From an uncultured Pelagibacteraceae bacterium (GTDB taxonomy: Bacteria > Pseudomonadota > Alphaproteobacteria > Pelagibacterales > Pelagibacteraceae): 55,086 nucleotides of DNA. The position numbers and the translations under genes were made by a program. The stretch covers positions 1 to 55,086 of the forward strand of contig CACBCU010000001.1 in NCBI GenBank assembly GCA_902537895.1, read 5' to 3'. Under the pieces are notes generated by a model. It was given only the letters and a program-made list of their open reading frames with translations. It was not told the origin of the DNA and searched no databases. Below are positions 20,370 through 29,195 of the stretch, piece by piece (position 1 is the first letter of the stretch; each line of letters opens with the position of its first letter).

Positions 20370-21493
20370 TGAGTGATGACATAAAAAAGGGCTTGCTTGG
20401 AATTGTTGTTGATGAAACAGAGGTTTCAAAAGTTATGCCTGAAATAAATTCTCTTACCTATAGAGGTTATGCGGCGCAAGATTTATGCGAATATTGTAAA
20501 TTTGAAGAAGTTGCCTATTTAATTTTGAATAAAGATTTACCAAACTCAATAGAGTTAAAAAAATTTGAAAAAGAGGAGAGAAATAATAGAGATCTATCTA
20601 AAGATCTATATTCATTCATTAAGAAAATGCCTAAAAAGTCCCATCCAATGGATGTGGCTAGAACAGCGGTAAGTATCATGGGTTTAGAAGATAAAGAAAC
20701 AACAGATTCTTCACCTGAAGCAAATATGAGAAAAGCAATTAGAATTTTAGCGAAAACGCCAACTGCTTTAGCAGCGTTTTATAGAATAAGAAAAGGTAAA
20801 AGTATAATCAAACCAAAAAAAAATTTAAATATGTCTGAAAATTTTTTTCATATGTGTTTTGGAAAAGTTCCTCAAAGAGAAATTGTAAAAGCTTTTGATG
20901 TCTCGTTAATTTTATATGCTGAACATAGTTTCAATGTTTCAACATTTACAGCAAGAACTATAACAAGTAGTTTGTCCGATATCCATGGGGCCATAACTGG
21001 TGCCATAGCAAGCTTAAAAGGTCCACTTCATGGTGGAGCTAACGAGGAAGTTATGCATATGATGAATAAGATAAAAAGTCCTAAAAATGCATTGAAATGG
21101 ATAAACGATGCGCTTGCTAACAAAGAAGTTGTCATGGGTTTTGGCCATAGAGTTTATAAATCTGGCGACTCTAGAGTCCCTACTATGAGGAAATATTTTG
21201 CTAAAGTAGCGAAGATCAAAAAAGATAAAAAATTTGAAAAAATTTACGACATTGTTGAAAGAGTTATGATTGATAAAAAAAATATTCACCCTAACGTAGA
21301 TTATCCTACTGGACCTACATACCATTTAATGGGTTTTGACACAGATTTTTTTACACCAATATTTGTAATCTCGAGAATTACAGGATGGTCGGCGCATATA
21401 ATGGAACAACATGCTGCAAATAAGCTAATTAGACCATTGGCCAGCTACAAAGGTAATAAACACAGGAAAGTTCTACAATTGAATCAAAGATAA
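20369..21493 (+). CDS. prpC: 2-Methylcitrate synthase
   Basis: Condenses propionyl-CoA with oxaloacetate. The 374 residues, shorter than the roughly 430-residue hexameric citrate synthases, fit the PrpC/type I dimeric group. Citrate-synthase motifs are SLKGPLHGGANEEVM near residue 215 (active-site histidine), GFGHRVYKSGDSR near 254, and the aspartate region YPTGPTYHLMGF. Being last in prpDBC is what favours methylcitrate over citrate synthase; promiscuity toward acetyl-CoA is common. It converges on a methyltransferase gene four bases away. Confidence 0.93.
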   Translation: MSDDIKKGLLGIVVDETEVSKVMPEINSLTYRGYAAQDLCEYCKFEEVAYLILNKDLPNSIELKKFEKEERNNRDLSKDLYSFIKKMPKKSHPMDVARTAVSIMGLEDKETTDSSPEANMRKAIRILAKTPTALAAFYRIRKGKSIIKPKKNLNMSENFFHMCFGKVPQREIVKAFDVSLILYAEHSFNVSTFTARTITSSLSDIHGAITGAIASLKGPLHGGANEEVMHMMNKIKSPKNALKWINDALANKEVVMGFGHRVYKSGDSRVPTMRKYFAKVAKIKKDKKFEKIYDIVERVMIDKKNIHPNVDYPTGPTYHLMGFDTDFFTPIFVISRITGWSAHIMEQHAANKLIRPLASYKGNKHRKVLQLNQR

Positions 21494-21497
21494 TTTT

Positions 21498-22124
21498 TTA
21501 TTTTTGAATTTTAGCAAATCGATTTTCACAAATTATCTCAACATTTAATTGATTTCTTTTTACAAATTCATCAATAGCACTTTTAACACCTGGTGCTGAA
21601 CCTAAATTGTAATCATCACATAAAACAGTTCCACCTTTTTTTATAACTTCAATACAGTTATCCAAGTCGTTCTTAACAGTATTATATTCATGACCACCGT
21701 CTAAAAAAACATAGTCTATTTTGCTCATATCTATTTTTTTCAAAACTTTGTTCGAATTTCCTTGAATTAAATGAACATTTTTTTCAAATTTTTTTAACAA
21801 ATCTCTTACGGCCTCAAGACTATAAGGATTTTGTTTTTTAATATATTTAAAATAAATTCTTTTTAGCGGGTTTTTAAATGTATTGTTAGGTATAACCTCA
21901 TTTTCATTTTCTTCATTCTCAACGAATAAATCTAACCCTATATATTTAAAATCATTTTTATGAGTTTGATAAAGTAATTCACAAATATTTCGTGCAGTAA
22001 CTCCATGAAAAACTCCTATCTCTAAAAAAATTTTAGGTTTTTCTTTTCTAACTTCGTCTAAAAGAAAATCTCCATGGCCTTTCTGTTTGAGGCTAGTTTT
22101 CCTAAAATATTTCTTATATTTCAT
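21498..22124 (-). CDS. Class I SAM-dependent methyltransferase
   Basis: Substrate unknown. The 208 residues show a Rossmann SAM fold: the motif I loop IFLEIGVFHGVTARN near residue 32, an acidic strand end YIGLDLFVE, and the VFLDGGHEYNTVKNDLDNC segment near residue 139. That last segment is typical of the Methyltransf_24 group associated with cephalosporin hydroxylase-like and glycan-modifying enzymes. There is no signal peptide. It lies nine bases downstream of the DUF1289 gene on the same strand. I cannot tell small-molecule from glycan methylation. Confidence 0.75.
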   Translation of the reverse strand: MKYKKYFRKTSLKQKGHGDFLLDEVRKEKPKIFLEIGVFHGVTARNICELLYQTHKNDFKYIGLDLFVENEENENEVIPNNTFKNPLKRIYFKYIKKQNPYSLEAVRDLLKKFEKNVHLIQGNSNKVLKKIDMSKIDYVFLDGGHEYNTVKNDLDNCIEVIKKGGTVLCDDYNLGSAPGVKSAIDEFVKRNQLNVEIICENRFAKIQK

Positions 22125-22132
22125 TAATAAAT

Positions 22133-22381
22133 TTATTTAAGCATTTCTTTTTTAAAAAGAGAAATACCGTTTTCAACTTTATTTTTGTATGAATCTTCGA
22201 AGCTTTTTAGTTGCCAGCCTTTAAGTCTATTTTTGATTTCTATAAGATTTTTTTTCTTCCATTCATCAGTGGTTTCATTAAGTTTCCACTTTTTTTTTTC
22301 TTCATTATTTCTTCCACACCCATAACAAAAACCAGTTACAGGATCTGTTTTGCAAATACTTATGCAAGGTGACACAACCAT
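22133..22381 (-). CDS. DUF1289 domain protein
   Basis: Small protein of unknown function. The 82 residues begin with the DUF1289 signature: SPCISICKTD followed by GFCYGCGRNNEE. That gives four cysteines in a C-x3-C ... C-x2-C pattern, suggestive of a zinc or iron-sulfur site. The remainder is lysine-rich and helical, with WK and LKGW repeats. I placed the start at the ATG at 22381; an in-frame GTG one codon upstream (22384) is possible. Neither has a clear Shine-Dalgarno. Confidence 0.78.
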   Translation of the reverse strand: MVVSPCISICKTDPVTGFCYGCGRNNEEKKKWKLNETTDEWKKKNLIEIKNRLKGWQLKSFEDSYKNKVENGISLFKKEMLK

Positions 22382-22431
22382 CACTAATATTAGATAATTT
22401 CTGGCCTTCTATCTAGTAATTTATTAAAAAA

Positions 22432-23448
22432 TTAACTAAAAGCTTCGACCCAAGTCCCTTGTGTTGATGCTTTAGAATACTCTGTAGCACGACCTTCAAA
22501 AAAGTTCATGTGCTCAACAGCATTAAGCATTGTATCAAGCCATCCAAGTGGATTTTTTTCTACATCATAAATTGGCTCTAATCCTAATTGAACCAATCTT
22601 CTATTTCCAATAAATCTAATGTAGTCCTTAACTTCTTGTGCAGTTAACCCTTCCATCGGACCCATTTCAAAAGCTAAATCTATAAAAGCATCTTCATGCT
22701 CAACGATTGTTCTGCAAGCTTCGTAAAGTTCTTTTTTAAGTTTTGGTGTCCAAATTTCTGGGTTCTCTTTTATAAACTCTTTAAAGATTCTAATCATTGA
22801 GTTACAATGAAGAGTTTCATCTCTAACAGACCACGTTACTATCTGTCCCATTCCTTTTAATTTGTTATGTCTTGGAAAATTTAAAAGAATTGCGAAACTA
22901 GCAAATAACTGCAAACCTTCTGTAAAAGCACTGAAAACTGCAACAGTCTTCGCAATGTCTTCTTTTGAATTTACGTTAAAACCTTGCATGTAATCATATT
23001 TATCTTTCATTTCTTTATATTTCATAAAAGCTGAATACTCTGACTCCGGCATCCCGATCGTATCTAACAAGTGTGAATATGCTGCTACGTGAACTGTTTC
23101 CATTGCTGCAAAAGCAGTCATCATCATTAGCACTTCTGTTGGTTTAAATACTGTTGTGTAGTGTCTTAAATAACAGTTATTAACCTCAACATCTGCTTGA
23201 GTGAAAAATCTAAATATTTGAGTGACTAAATTTTTTTCAGGTTGTGACAAATTTTTTTGCCAATCTCGCACATCATCACCTAGTGGTACCTCTTCCGGTA
23301 ACCAGTGGATTCTTTGTTGCGTTAACCATGCATCATAACACCATGGATATCTAAATGGTTTGTATACTGGGTTTTCGACTAATAAACCCATCTTTTTTGG
23401 TTGTATAATTTCTTTTTTCTCCGTCTTAGTTTTTTCTGCTACTGACAT
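22432..23448 (-). CDS. nrdB: Ribonucleotide reductase class I, beta subunit
   Basis: Houses the diiron/tyrosyl radical cofactor for deoxyribonucleotide synthesis. From the ATG at 23448 the protein has 338 residues. The ligand set matches E. coli NrdB closely: Asp86, Glu117, His120 and the radical tyrosine Tyr124 in ETVHVAAYSH, with further ligands in EGLQLF and RDETLH. I preferred the ATG at 23448 because GAGGAG lies eight bases upstream; an in-frame GTG at 23457 lacks such spacing. It overlaps nrdA by ten bases. Confidence 0.96.
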   Translation of the reverse strand: MSVAEKTKTEKKEIIQPKKMGLLVENPVYKPFRYPWCYDAWLTQQRIHWLPEEVPLGDDVRDWQKNLSQPEKNLVTQIFRFFTQADVEVNNCYLRHYTTVFKPTEVLMMMTAFAAMETVHVAAYSHLLDTIGMPESEYSAFMKYKEMKDKYDYMQGFNVNSKEDIAKTVAVFSAFTEGLQLFASFAILLNFPRHNKLKGMGQIVTWSVRDETLHCNSMIRIFKEFIKENPEIWTPKLKKELYEACRTIVEHEDAFIDLAFEMGPMEGLTAQEVKDYIRFIGNRRLVQLGLEPIYDVEKNPLGWLDTMLNAVEHMNFFEGRATEYSKASTQGTWVEAFS

Positions 23449-25379
23449 GATAAACACTCCTCGTATTCTGGTTGTTCGTTAGATTGTTGTTTTTTTGATT
23501 TATATACATTAGCTGTAATATCAGTAGAGTTAGCGTTATTGATATTTTCAGCTCTTTGAATCGATTTCGATCTACAGTAATAAAGGCTTTTAAGACCCTT
23601 TTTCCATGCATCAAAATGAATTCTATGTAATTCTTTTTTATGAACATCTGCTGGCAAAAATAAATTAACTGACTGTGCTTGAGAGATATATGGAGTTCGA
23701 TCTCCACTTAATTCAATAATCCATTTTTGATTTAACTCAAATGCAGTTTTAAACACATCTTTTTCAAGATCAGTTAGAAAGTCTAGGTGAGAAACTGAAC
23801 CCTGATTGGTGGTAATTGTAGACCAAGTTTCATCATCATTTTTACCATGACTTTCAAGTATTTCCTCAAGATATCTATTTCTTACATTAAAAGAGCCTGA
23901 CAAAGTTTTATGTGTATAACTATTAGCTGCAATTGGTTCAACCCCTGGTGAAGCACCTCCACAAATAATTGAAATTGATGCAGTTGGAGCTATTGCAGTT
24001 TTATTTGAAAATCTTTCCATGTAACCATACTCAGCTGCATCTGGACAAGCACCTCTTTCTTCTGCCAAATCTTTTGAAGCTTGATTGACTTGTTCATCAA
24101 TTTGTTTGAATATTTTTTTATTCCAAGATTTTGCCATTACTGATTCAAGTGGAATTCTTTTCTTCTGTAAGAAAGAATGAAAACCCATTACACCAAGACC
24201 AACACTTCTTTCTCTTTCTGCAGAATACTTAGCATCTTTAAATTGATCTGGAGCTTTATTAATAAAATCAGATAAAACATTATCTAAAAATCTCATTACA
24301 TCTGATATCATGTTTGGATCATCTTTCCACTCATCGTATTTTTCTAAATTTAATGATGATAAACAACAAACAGCTGTTCTGTCTCTTCCATCTTTATCTA
24401 TACCTGTAGGCAAAGTTATTTCACTGCAAAGGTTAGATGTTTTAACTGTTAAGTTTGCAAGTTTATGATGTTGCGGGATTTGTCTATTAACTGTGTCGAT
24501 GTAAATTATATATGGCTCTCCAGTTTCAATTCGAGCTGTTAATAATCTTATCCATAGATTTCTTGCAGAAATTGTTTGTTGGATGGATCCATCAGCTGGA
24601 CTTTTCAATGCCCACTCCTCATCATTTTCAACTGCTCTCATAAATGCATCTGTAACCAAAACGCCATGATGTAAATTAAGAGCTTTTCTATTAGGATCAC
24701 CGCCAGTTGGTCTTCTCATTTCCATAAATTCTTCAATCTCAGGATGATCAATTGGAAGATAACAAGCTGCGGATCCTCTTCTTAATGAACCTTGACTTAT
24801 TGCCATAGTTAAAGAGTCCATAACTTTTATGAAAGGAATAATTCCGGAAGTTTTTCCTACTTTACCAATTTTTTCTCCGATGGATCTTAAATTTCCCCAG
24901 TAACTACCAATACCACCACCTTTTGCAGCTAACCAAACATTTTCACTCCAAAGGTCAAGTATACCTCCTAAACTATCAGAAGCCTCATTAAGAAAACATG
25001 AAATAGGTAAACCTCTTTTTGTACCACCATTCGATAAAACAGGTGTCGCTGGCATAAACCATAATTTACTTATATAATTGTAAATTCTTTGAGCATGCAA
25101 ATTATCATCTGCGTAAGTGCTAGCAACTCTTGCAAATAAATCTTGGAAAGATTCGTTGTGACCAAGATATCTATCTTTTAAAGTTGCTTTTCCAAAATCA
25201 GTAAGATTTGTATCTCTGGATCGATCAATTTTAATTATTATACCTCTGTCATTTTGAAAAAGTTCAGTTTCGTTGTTAAGTGAAAATAAATCGGGTCTGT
25301 TTACATTTTCGACTTTTTCAACCTGGGGGTTATATTCAGAGACAGCTTTCTTAATTGCTAGCGATACTATTTTATTCAT
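23439..25379 (-). CDS. nrdA: Ribonucleoside-diphosphate reductase, alpha subunit
   Basis: Catalytic subunit of aerobic class I ribonucleotide reductase. The 646 residues contain Cys128 (ISCFLNEASDSLGG) and the predicted thiyl-radical Cys318 (SNLCSEI). Cys338/339 partner Cys128, and C642-x-x-C645 at the C-terminus exchanges electrons with thioredoxin or glutaredoxin. Compared with E. coli (761 residues) it lacks the N-terminal ATP-cone, because the 10-kDa-like catalytic region starts near residue 60. So the usual dATP off-switch appears to be missing. Upstream sequence has NrdR-like boxes. Confidence 0.96.
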   Translation of the reverse strand: MNKIVSLAIKKAVSEYNPQVEKVENVNRPDLFSLNNETELFQNDRGIIIKIDRSRDTNLTDFGKATLKDRYLGHNESFQDLFARVASTYADDNLHAQRIYNYISKLWFMPATPVLSNGGTKRGLPISCFLNEASDSLGGILDLWSENVWLAAKGGGIGSYWGNLRSIGEKIGKVGKTSGIIPFIKVMDSLTMAISQGSLRRGSAACYLPIDHPEIEEFMEMRRPTGGDPNRKALNLHHGVLVTDAFMRAVENDEEWALKSPADGSIQQTISARNLWIRLLTARIETGEPYIIYIDTVNRQIPQHHKLANLTVKTSNLCSEITLPTGIDKDGRDRTAVCCLSSLNLEKYDEWKDDPNMISDVMRFLDNVLSDFINKAPDQFKDAKYSAERERSVGLGVMGFHSFLQKKRIPLESVMAKSWNKKIFKQIDEQVNQASKDLAEERGACPDAAEYGYMERFSNKTAIAPTASISIICGGASPGVEPIAANSYTHKTLSGSFNVRNRYLEEILESHGKNDDETWSTITTNQGSVSHLDFLTDLEKDVFKTAFELNQKWIIELSGDRTPYISQAQSVNLFLPADVHKKELHRIHFDAWKKGLKSLYYCRSKSIQRAENINNANSTDITANVYKSKKQQSNEQPEYEECLSCQ

Positions 25380-25388
25380 AAATAATGT

Positions 25389-25417
25389 ATTATATTTGTT
25401 ATTTTAACGAAAACAAC
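25389..25417 (-). promoter_or_regulatory. Predicted nrdA promoter
   Basis: On the minus strand, TATAAT (25394-25389) is preceded, after 16 bases, by TTGTTT (25416-25411). The expected start is only a few bases before the nrdA ATG at 25379, so the message would have almost no leader. The -35 element overlaps the first NrdR-like box, which is what a repressor site would do. Inferred from sequence only. Confidence 0.5.
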
Positions 25418-25460
25418 TATATGTTGTGTGCGCTTGGTGTTAATATACTATATAAACAAC
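25413..25460. promoter_or_regulatory. Pair of NrdR-like operator boxes
   Basis: Box 1 (25413-25429) is an imperfect palindrome with ACAAC and GTTGT arms around TATAT. Its complement, ACACAACATATAGTTG, closely resembles the NrdR consensus ACACWATATWTWGTGT. Box 2 (25444-25460) shares the CTATAT core exactly 31 bases away, the spacing typical of paired NrdR boxes on one DNA face, but its second arm is degenerate. Location directly upstream of nrdA and over its -35 region supports the reading. No nrdR gene is in this window. Confidence 0.5.
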
Positions 25461-25539
25461 AAATCAATAGAACATTTATAGAACGTGGTAAAAAAAATAT
25501 CAATAAAAAAAACTAAAAAAATGTAAGTAATTAACAATA

Positions 25540-26994
25540 ATGTCTGAAAATTTAAAAATAAGTCCGTACGGATTTAGAGAATATGATGCCCGATGGTTGT
25601 ATGAAAAAGATATAAATTTAGGGGGAATGACGAATCTGGGGAAAGGATTCGGGTCACAAATTATAAAACATACAAAAAAAAATAATCCAAGAGTAATAGT
25701 GGGTCATGATTATAGATCCTACAGTGAAGAAATTAAGAAAGCGTTTAAGAAAGGTCTTATTTCAACAGGATGTTATGTCGAAGATGTTGGATTATCATTG
25801 TCACCGATGGTCTACTTTGCTCAATTTAATTTAAACTCGGACGCGGTTGCAATGATAACTGCCAGCCATAACGAAAATGGTTGGACTGGTGTAAAAATGG
25901 GTATCAAAAAAGGATTAACTCACGCACCAGATGAGATGAAAGAATTAAAAGAAATTACATTGAATCAAAGCTTTTTGACAGGTGATGGAAATGAAAAACA
26001 TATAAGCAATTTTCAACAAATATATAAAAATGATTTAATAAAAAAAAATAAAATTAAAAAAAAGATCAAGGCTGTTGTTGCATGTGGAAACGGTACTGCA
26101 GGTATTTTTGCACCTGATATTTTAAGGGGAATAGGTTGTGACGTGATTGAATTAGATTGTAAATTAGATTGGACATTTCCAAAATATAATCCAAATCCAG
26201 AAGATTTAGAAATGCTTCATGAAATATCAAAATTTGTAAAAGAAAATAATGCTGACATTGGTTTTGGATTTGATGGTGATGGTGATAGATTGGGAGTAAT
26301 AGATAATAAAGGAAATGAAATATTTTCAGATAAAATTGGCCTTTTAATTGCAAGAAATCTCTCTAGCACTCATAAAAATTCAAAATTTATTGTAGATGTC
26401 AAATCAACAGGCTTATATTCTAATGACAAAATATTAAAAGATAATCAATGCCAAACAATTTATTGGAAGACAGGTCATTCTCATATAAAAAGGAAAGTTC
26501 ATAATGAAAAAGCGTTAGCCGGTTTTGAGAAAAGTGGGCATTTCTTTTTTAATCAACCTCTAGGGTATGGATATGATGATGGTATCAACTCAGCTATACA
26601 AGTATGTCACTTGCTTGATAAAGATAATAGAAGAATTAGTGAAATAATGGATGAATTGCCAAAAACGTTTCAATCACCTACAATGGCTCCTTTTTGCAAA
26701 GATAATGAAAAATATGAAGTGGTAAATCAGCTTGTAAAGGAAATTGAAGATATAAAAAATAATAAAACTATAATTGATCAACAAGAAATAAAAGAAATTA
26801 TTACTGTAAATGGAGTAAGATTTTCATTTGATGACGGGTCCTGGGGCTTAATTAGAGCTTCATCAAATAAACCTTCACTAGTGGTTGTTACTGAGAGTCC
26901 AACTTCTGATGAAAGAAAAAAAAAAATATTTGAATTTATTGATCAATTATTGCAAAAAACTGGTAAAATTGGAGAATACGACCAAAAATTATAA
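25540..26994 (+). CDS. Phosphomannomutase/phosphoglucomutase
   Basis: Interconverts hexose 1- and 6-phosphates, feeding GDP-mannose or UDP-glucose synthesis. The 484 residues carry the phosphoserine loop TASHNENGWTG with Ser109, the metal-binding D245-G-D-G-D-R250, and the sugar-binding GFEKSGHFFF region. The C-terminal phosphate loop ends in RASSNKPSLVV. It resembles bifunctional AlgC-like PMM/PGM, although family members cannot be split by eye. It is divergent from nrdA across 160 bases and is followed by the structured-RNA region. Confidence 0.9.
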   Translation: MSENLKISPYGFREYDARWLYEKDINLGGMTNLGKGFGSQIIKHTKKNNPRVIVGHDYRSYSEEIKKAFKKGLISTGCYVEDVGLSLSPMVYFAQFNLNSDAVAMITASHNENGWTGVKMGIKKGLTHAPDEMKELKEITLNQSFLTGDGNEKHISNFQQIYKNDLIKKNKIKKKIKAVVACGNGTAGIFAPDILRGIGCDVIELDCKLDWTFPKYNPNPEDLEMLHEISKFVKENNADIGFGFDGDGDRLGVIDNKGNEIFSDKIGLLIARNLSSTHKNSKFIVDVKSTGLYSNDKILKDNQCQTIYWKTGHSHIKRKVHNEKALAGFEKSGHFFFNQPLGYGYDDGINSAIQVCHLLDKDNRRISEIMDELPKTFQSPTMAPFCKDNEKYEVVNQLVKEIEDIKNNKTIIDQQEIKEIITVNGVRFSFDDGSWGLIRASSNKPSLVVVTESPTSDERKKKIFEFIDQLLQKTGKIGEYDQKL

Positions 26995-27079
26995 TCTTTC
27001 TTTAATTTATTTATCAACAACTAATAAATTCAATTATTACGAGTTTTGTATTTTTTTTAGAATCAAATAAAGTTTTACT

Positions 27080-27123
27080 AAGGGTGGCAGAGGGAGACTG
27101 AAACCACCCTTGCCCCATCTTTT
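27080..27123 (+). promoter_or_regulatory. Candidate structured RNA or riboswitch upstream of DUF2061 gene
   Basis: The 151 bases between the phosphomannomutase gene and the DUF2061 gene contain a G/C-rich island in AT-rich surroundings. AAGGGTGG (27080-27087) pairs perfectly with CCACCCTT (27104-27111) around a 16-base purine-rich loop. The GGG in that loop (27092-27094) can pair with CCC in the CCCC run at 27113-27116, giving an H-type pseudoknot like those of SAM-II/SAM-V riboswitches. The run ends in ATCTTTT about 22 bases before the ATG. It lacks the full U-tract of an ordinary terminator. Ligand unknown; SAM is a hypothesis. Confidence 0.5.
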
Positions 27124-27145
27124 AAGCAGAATTAAATGCAGTTAA

Positions 27146-27358
27146 ATGGCAGACAAAAAGATAAGATCAGTTGCAAAAACTTTTTCTTGGAGATTTCTTA
27201 TATTTGTATACTGGATGCTGTTTGGATATATTTTTACAGGTTCTTTTAAAGTCGCAGGAATATTAGGAATTGGATCGATAATACCCCTTTTTTTTTACTA
27301 TTTTCACGAAAGAATTTGGAACAAAATTAAATGGGGTACCGATCAAGATAAATTTTAA
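27146..27358 (+). CDS. DUF2061 membrane protein
   Basis: A 70-residue protein of unknown function. It opens with IRSVAKTFSWRFLIF, the typical DUF2061 start with conserved S-x-x-K-T-x-S-W-R, followed by two hydrophobic segments (about residues 14-32 and 35-52) and FHERIWNKIKWG, also characteristic. It is thus a small inner-membrane protein with two membrane spans. I recall relatives near sulfate-assimilation genes, but that needs checking. A candidate structured RNA lies just upstream. Its stop interlocks with that of the convergent permease gene (TTAA). Confidence 0.8.
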   Translation: MADKKIRSVAKTFSWRFLIFVYWMLFGYIFTGSFKVAGILGIGSIIPLFFYYFHERIWNKIKWGTDQDKF

Positions 27359-28191
27359 CTAATATTTAAATACTCAATAAATGATCTAATAGACACTATA
27401 ATTAAAAAAGTTCCAAAAATTTTACTTAATAATTTTTTATCAATTCGATAAACTGCTTTTGCACCTATACGAGCCATGATTGTTGTTACTGGCACAAATA
27501 CTAGAAAACCTAATAAATTTATGTAACCAATACTAAAAGGAGTACTAACATTATCAATTATTTTACCCCCTAAAATCATTGTTATGCTACCACTCACAGC
27601 AATCAAAAAACCTACTGCAGCGGCTGTTCCAATGGATTTTCTAATATCATAACCAAATGTTCTCATAAAAGGAACCATTAATGAACCACCACCAATTCCA
27701 AGAGGCACTGAGATAAAACCTATCACAATACCAGAAATATTTTTTACTAAATCAGAAATCTCTTTTGGATTTTCGAGAAGTTTTTCTCTCAAAAAAATAA
27801 AAAATAAACCTACAATAAAAGCAAATATAGAAAAGAATAAAACTAACGCTGCAGTTTTCAAGTTCACAGCTAAAAAAGTTCCAGCAATTACTCCAAATAA
27901 AATAAAAATACCAAATGATTTTACCATTTTAAAATCCACTGCATCATATTCCATATGTGTTTTTGTAGAAATAATAGATGTTGGAATTATTATTGCTAAA
28001 GAAGTACCAACTGATAAATGCATTCTTGTTATAATATCAAAATCTAAAACCGTGAAAGCATAGTATAAAGCAGGAACCATAATTATTCCTCCACCAACAC
28101 CTAGTAAGCCAGCTAAAAAACCTGCGACTGCTGCTGCAACACCCAAGACTAATAATAAATTTATTAATTCACTTAAATCTATTATTTCCAT
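27355..28191 (-). CDS. TauE/SafE-family membrane permease
   Basis: Predicted anion transporter of the sulfite exporter TauE/SafE family, inner membrane. The 278 residues have about eight hydrophobic segments in two halves. Each half begins with a glycine-rich motif: FLAGLLGVGGGIIMVPAL near residue 25 and the repeated VPLGIGGGSLMVPF near residue 161. That duplicated GxGGG-x-MVP pattern is diagnostic. The substrate (sulfite, sulfoacetate or another organosulfonate) cannot be told. It overlaps dusA by one base upstream. Confidence 0.88.
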   Translation of the reverse strand: MEIIDLSELINLLLVLGVAAAVAGFLAGLLGVGGGIIMVPALYYAFTVLDFDIITRMHLSVGTSLAIIIPTSIISTKTHMEYDAVDFKMVKSFGIFILFGVIAGTFLAVNLKTAALVLFFSIFAFIVGLFFIFLREKLLENPKEISDLVKNISGIVIGFISVPLGIGGGSLMVPFMRTFGYDIRKSIGTAAAVGFLIAVSGSITMILGGKIIDNVSTPFSIGYINLLGFLVFVPVTTIMARIGAKAVYRIDKKLLSKIFGTFLIIVSIRSFIEYLNIS

Positions 28192-29195
28192 TACCGACTT
28201 GTTTGATTTGCTTTTTCATTATTTTGAACAATAGTCATAATATGTTTTGCTTTTTGAAAATCAGAGTCTCTTGCCATCATATTATCACTTAAATACCTTT
28301 TCCATTCTTTAGATCCAACTTGACCATGATATAGTCCAACTGTGTGTCTCATTATGTGATTAACTTTGGTACCCTCTTTAACTTCTTTATCTAAATACTC
28401 CAAAAGTTTTTGAACAACTTCTTCTCTTGTAGGGCTATTGTCGACATTAAAAATTTCTTTTTCTATTTCAACAAGAGAATATGGGTTTTGATAAATAGAT
28501 CTGCCAATCATGACACCATCGCAATAATTTAAATGATCTTTTATTTCACTTACTTTGGTTATGCCTCCATTAATTATAATTTCTAAATTTGGATTTTCTT
28601 TTTTAATTTTGTAAACCATATCGTAGTTTAACTTTGGAATATTCAAATTTTGTTTTGGAGATAATCCACTTAGCATTGCTTTTCTCGCATGCAAAATAAA
28701 TGTTTTTGCTCCTGCATCTCTCATCTGTCTGATAAAGTTATTCAGATAATCAAAATCTTCTACATCATCAAAACCAATACGTGTTTTGGCAGTTACTGGA
28801 ATTTTACAAGCACTTACCATTGCGTGTATACACTCAGCCACTAATTCTGGTTCTTTCATTAAACATGCGCCAAATTTATTTTTTTGAACTTTTTTGCTAG
28901 GACATCCAAGATTAATGTTTATTTCATCATACCCCATGTCTTCTCCGATTTTAGCAACTTCAGCTAGTTCATCCTTATTGGAACCACCAACTTGTAAAGC
29001 CAGAGGTTTTTCCTCAGGACTGAAAGACAAGATTTTTTTTCTATCACCATGAATTGCTGATTTTGTAGCTACCATTTCAGTATAGAGCATTACATTTTTA
29101 CTCATCAGTCTTAAGAAGAAACGATCGTGTCTATCAGTGCAATCCATCATTGGAGCAACTGATATTTTTCTATTTATTTCTTTTTTAGAATCCAA
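28191..29195 (-). CDS. dusA: tRNA-dihydrouridine synthase, DusA type
   Basis: FMN enzyme that reduces uridines in the tRNA D-loop. The 334 residues carry SVAPMMDCTDRHDR near residue 12, INLGCPSKKVQ near 95, the catalytic Cys111 in NKFGACLM, and INGGITKVSEI plus DGVMIGRSIYQNP for FMN phosphate. The DRHDRFFLR start and GLYHGQVGSKEWKRYL near the C-terminus favour the DusA subgroup. It overlaps the TRAP large permease gene by 11 bases at its 5' end, an unusually deep overlap. Confidence 0.94.
   Translation of the reverse strand: MDSKKEINRKISVAPMMDCTDRHDRFFLRLMSKNVMLYTEMVATKSAIHGDRKKILSFSPEEKPLALQVGGSNKDELAEVAKIGEDMGYDEININLGCPSKKVQKNKFGACLMKEPELVAECIHAMVSACKIPVTAKTRIGFDDVEDFDYLNNFIRQMRDAGAKTFILHARKAMLSGLSPKQNLNIPKLNYDMVYKIKKENPNLEIIINGGITKVSEIKDHLNYCDGVMIGRSIYQNPYSLVEIEKEIFNVDNSPTREEVVQKLLEYLDKEVKEGTKVNHIMRHTVGLYHGQVGSKEWKRYLSDNMMARDSDFQKAKHIMTIVQNNEKANQTSR

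Noticed and set aside
23426..23707. 93-codon minus-strand ORF overlapping the end of nrdA
   Set aside because: Different frame of the well-supported nrdA/nrdB junction; composition not protein-like.
27000..27079. Terminator after the phosphomannomutase gene
   Set aside because: T-rich tracts are present but I find no convincing stem before them; the only strong stem is the candidate RNA at 27080.
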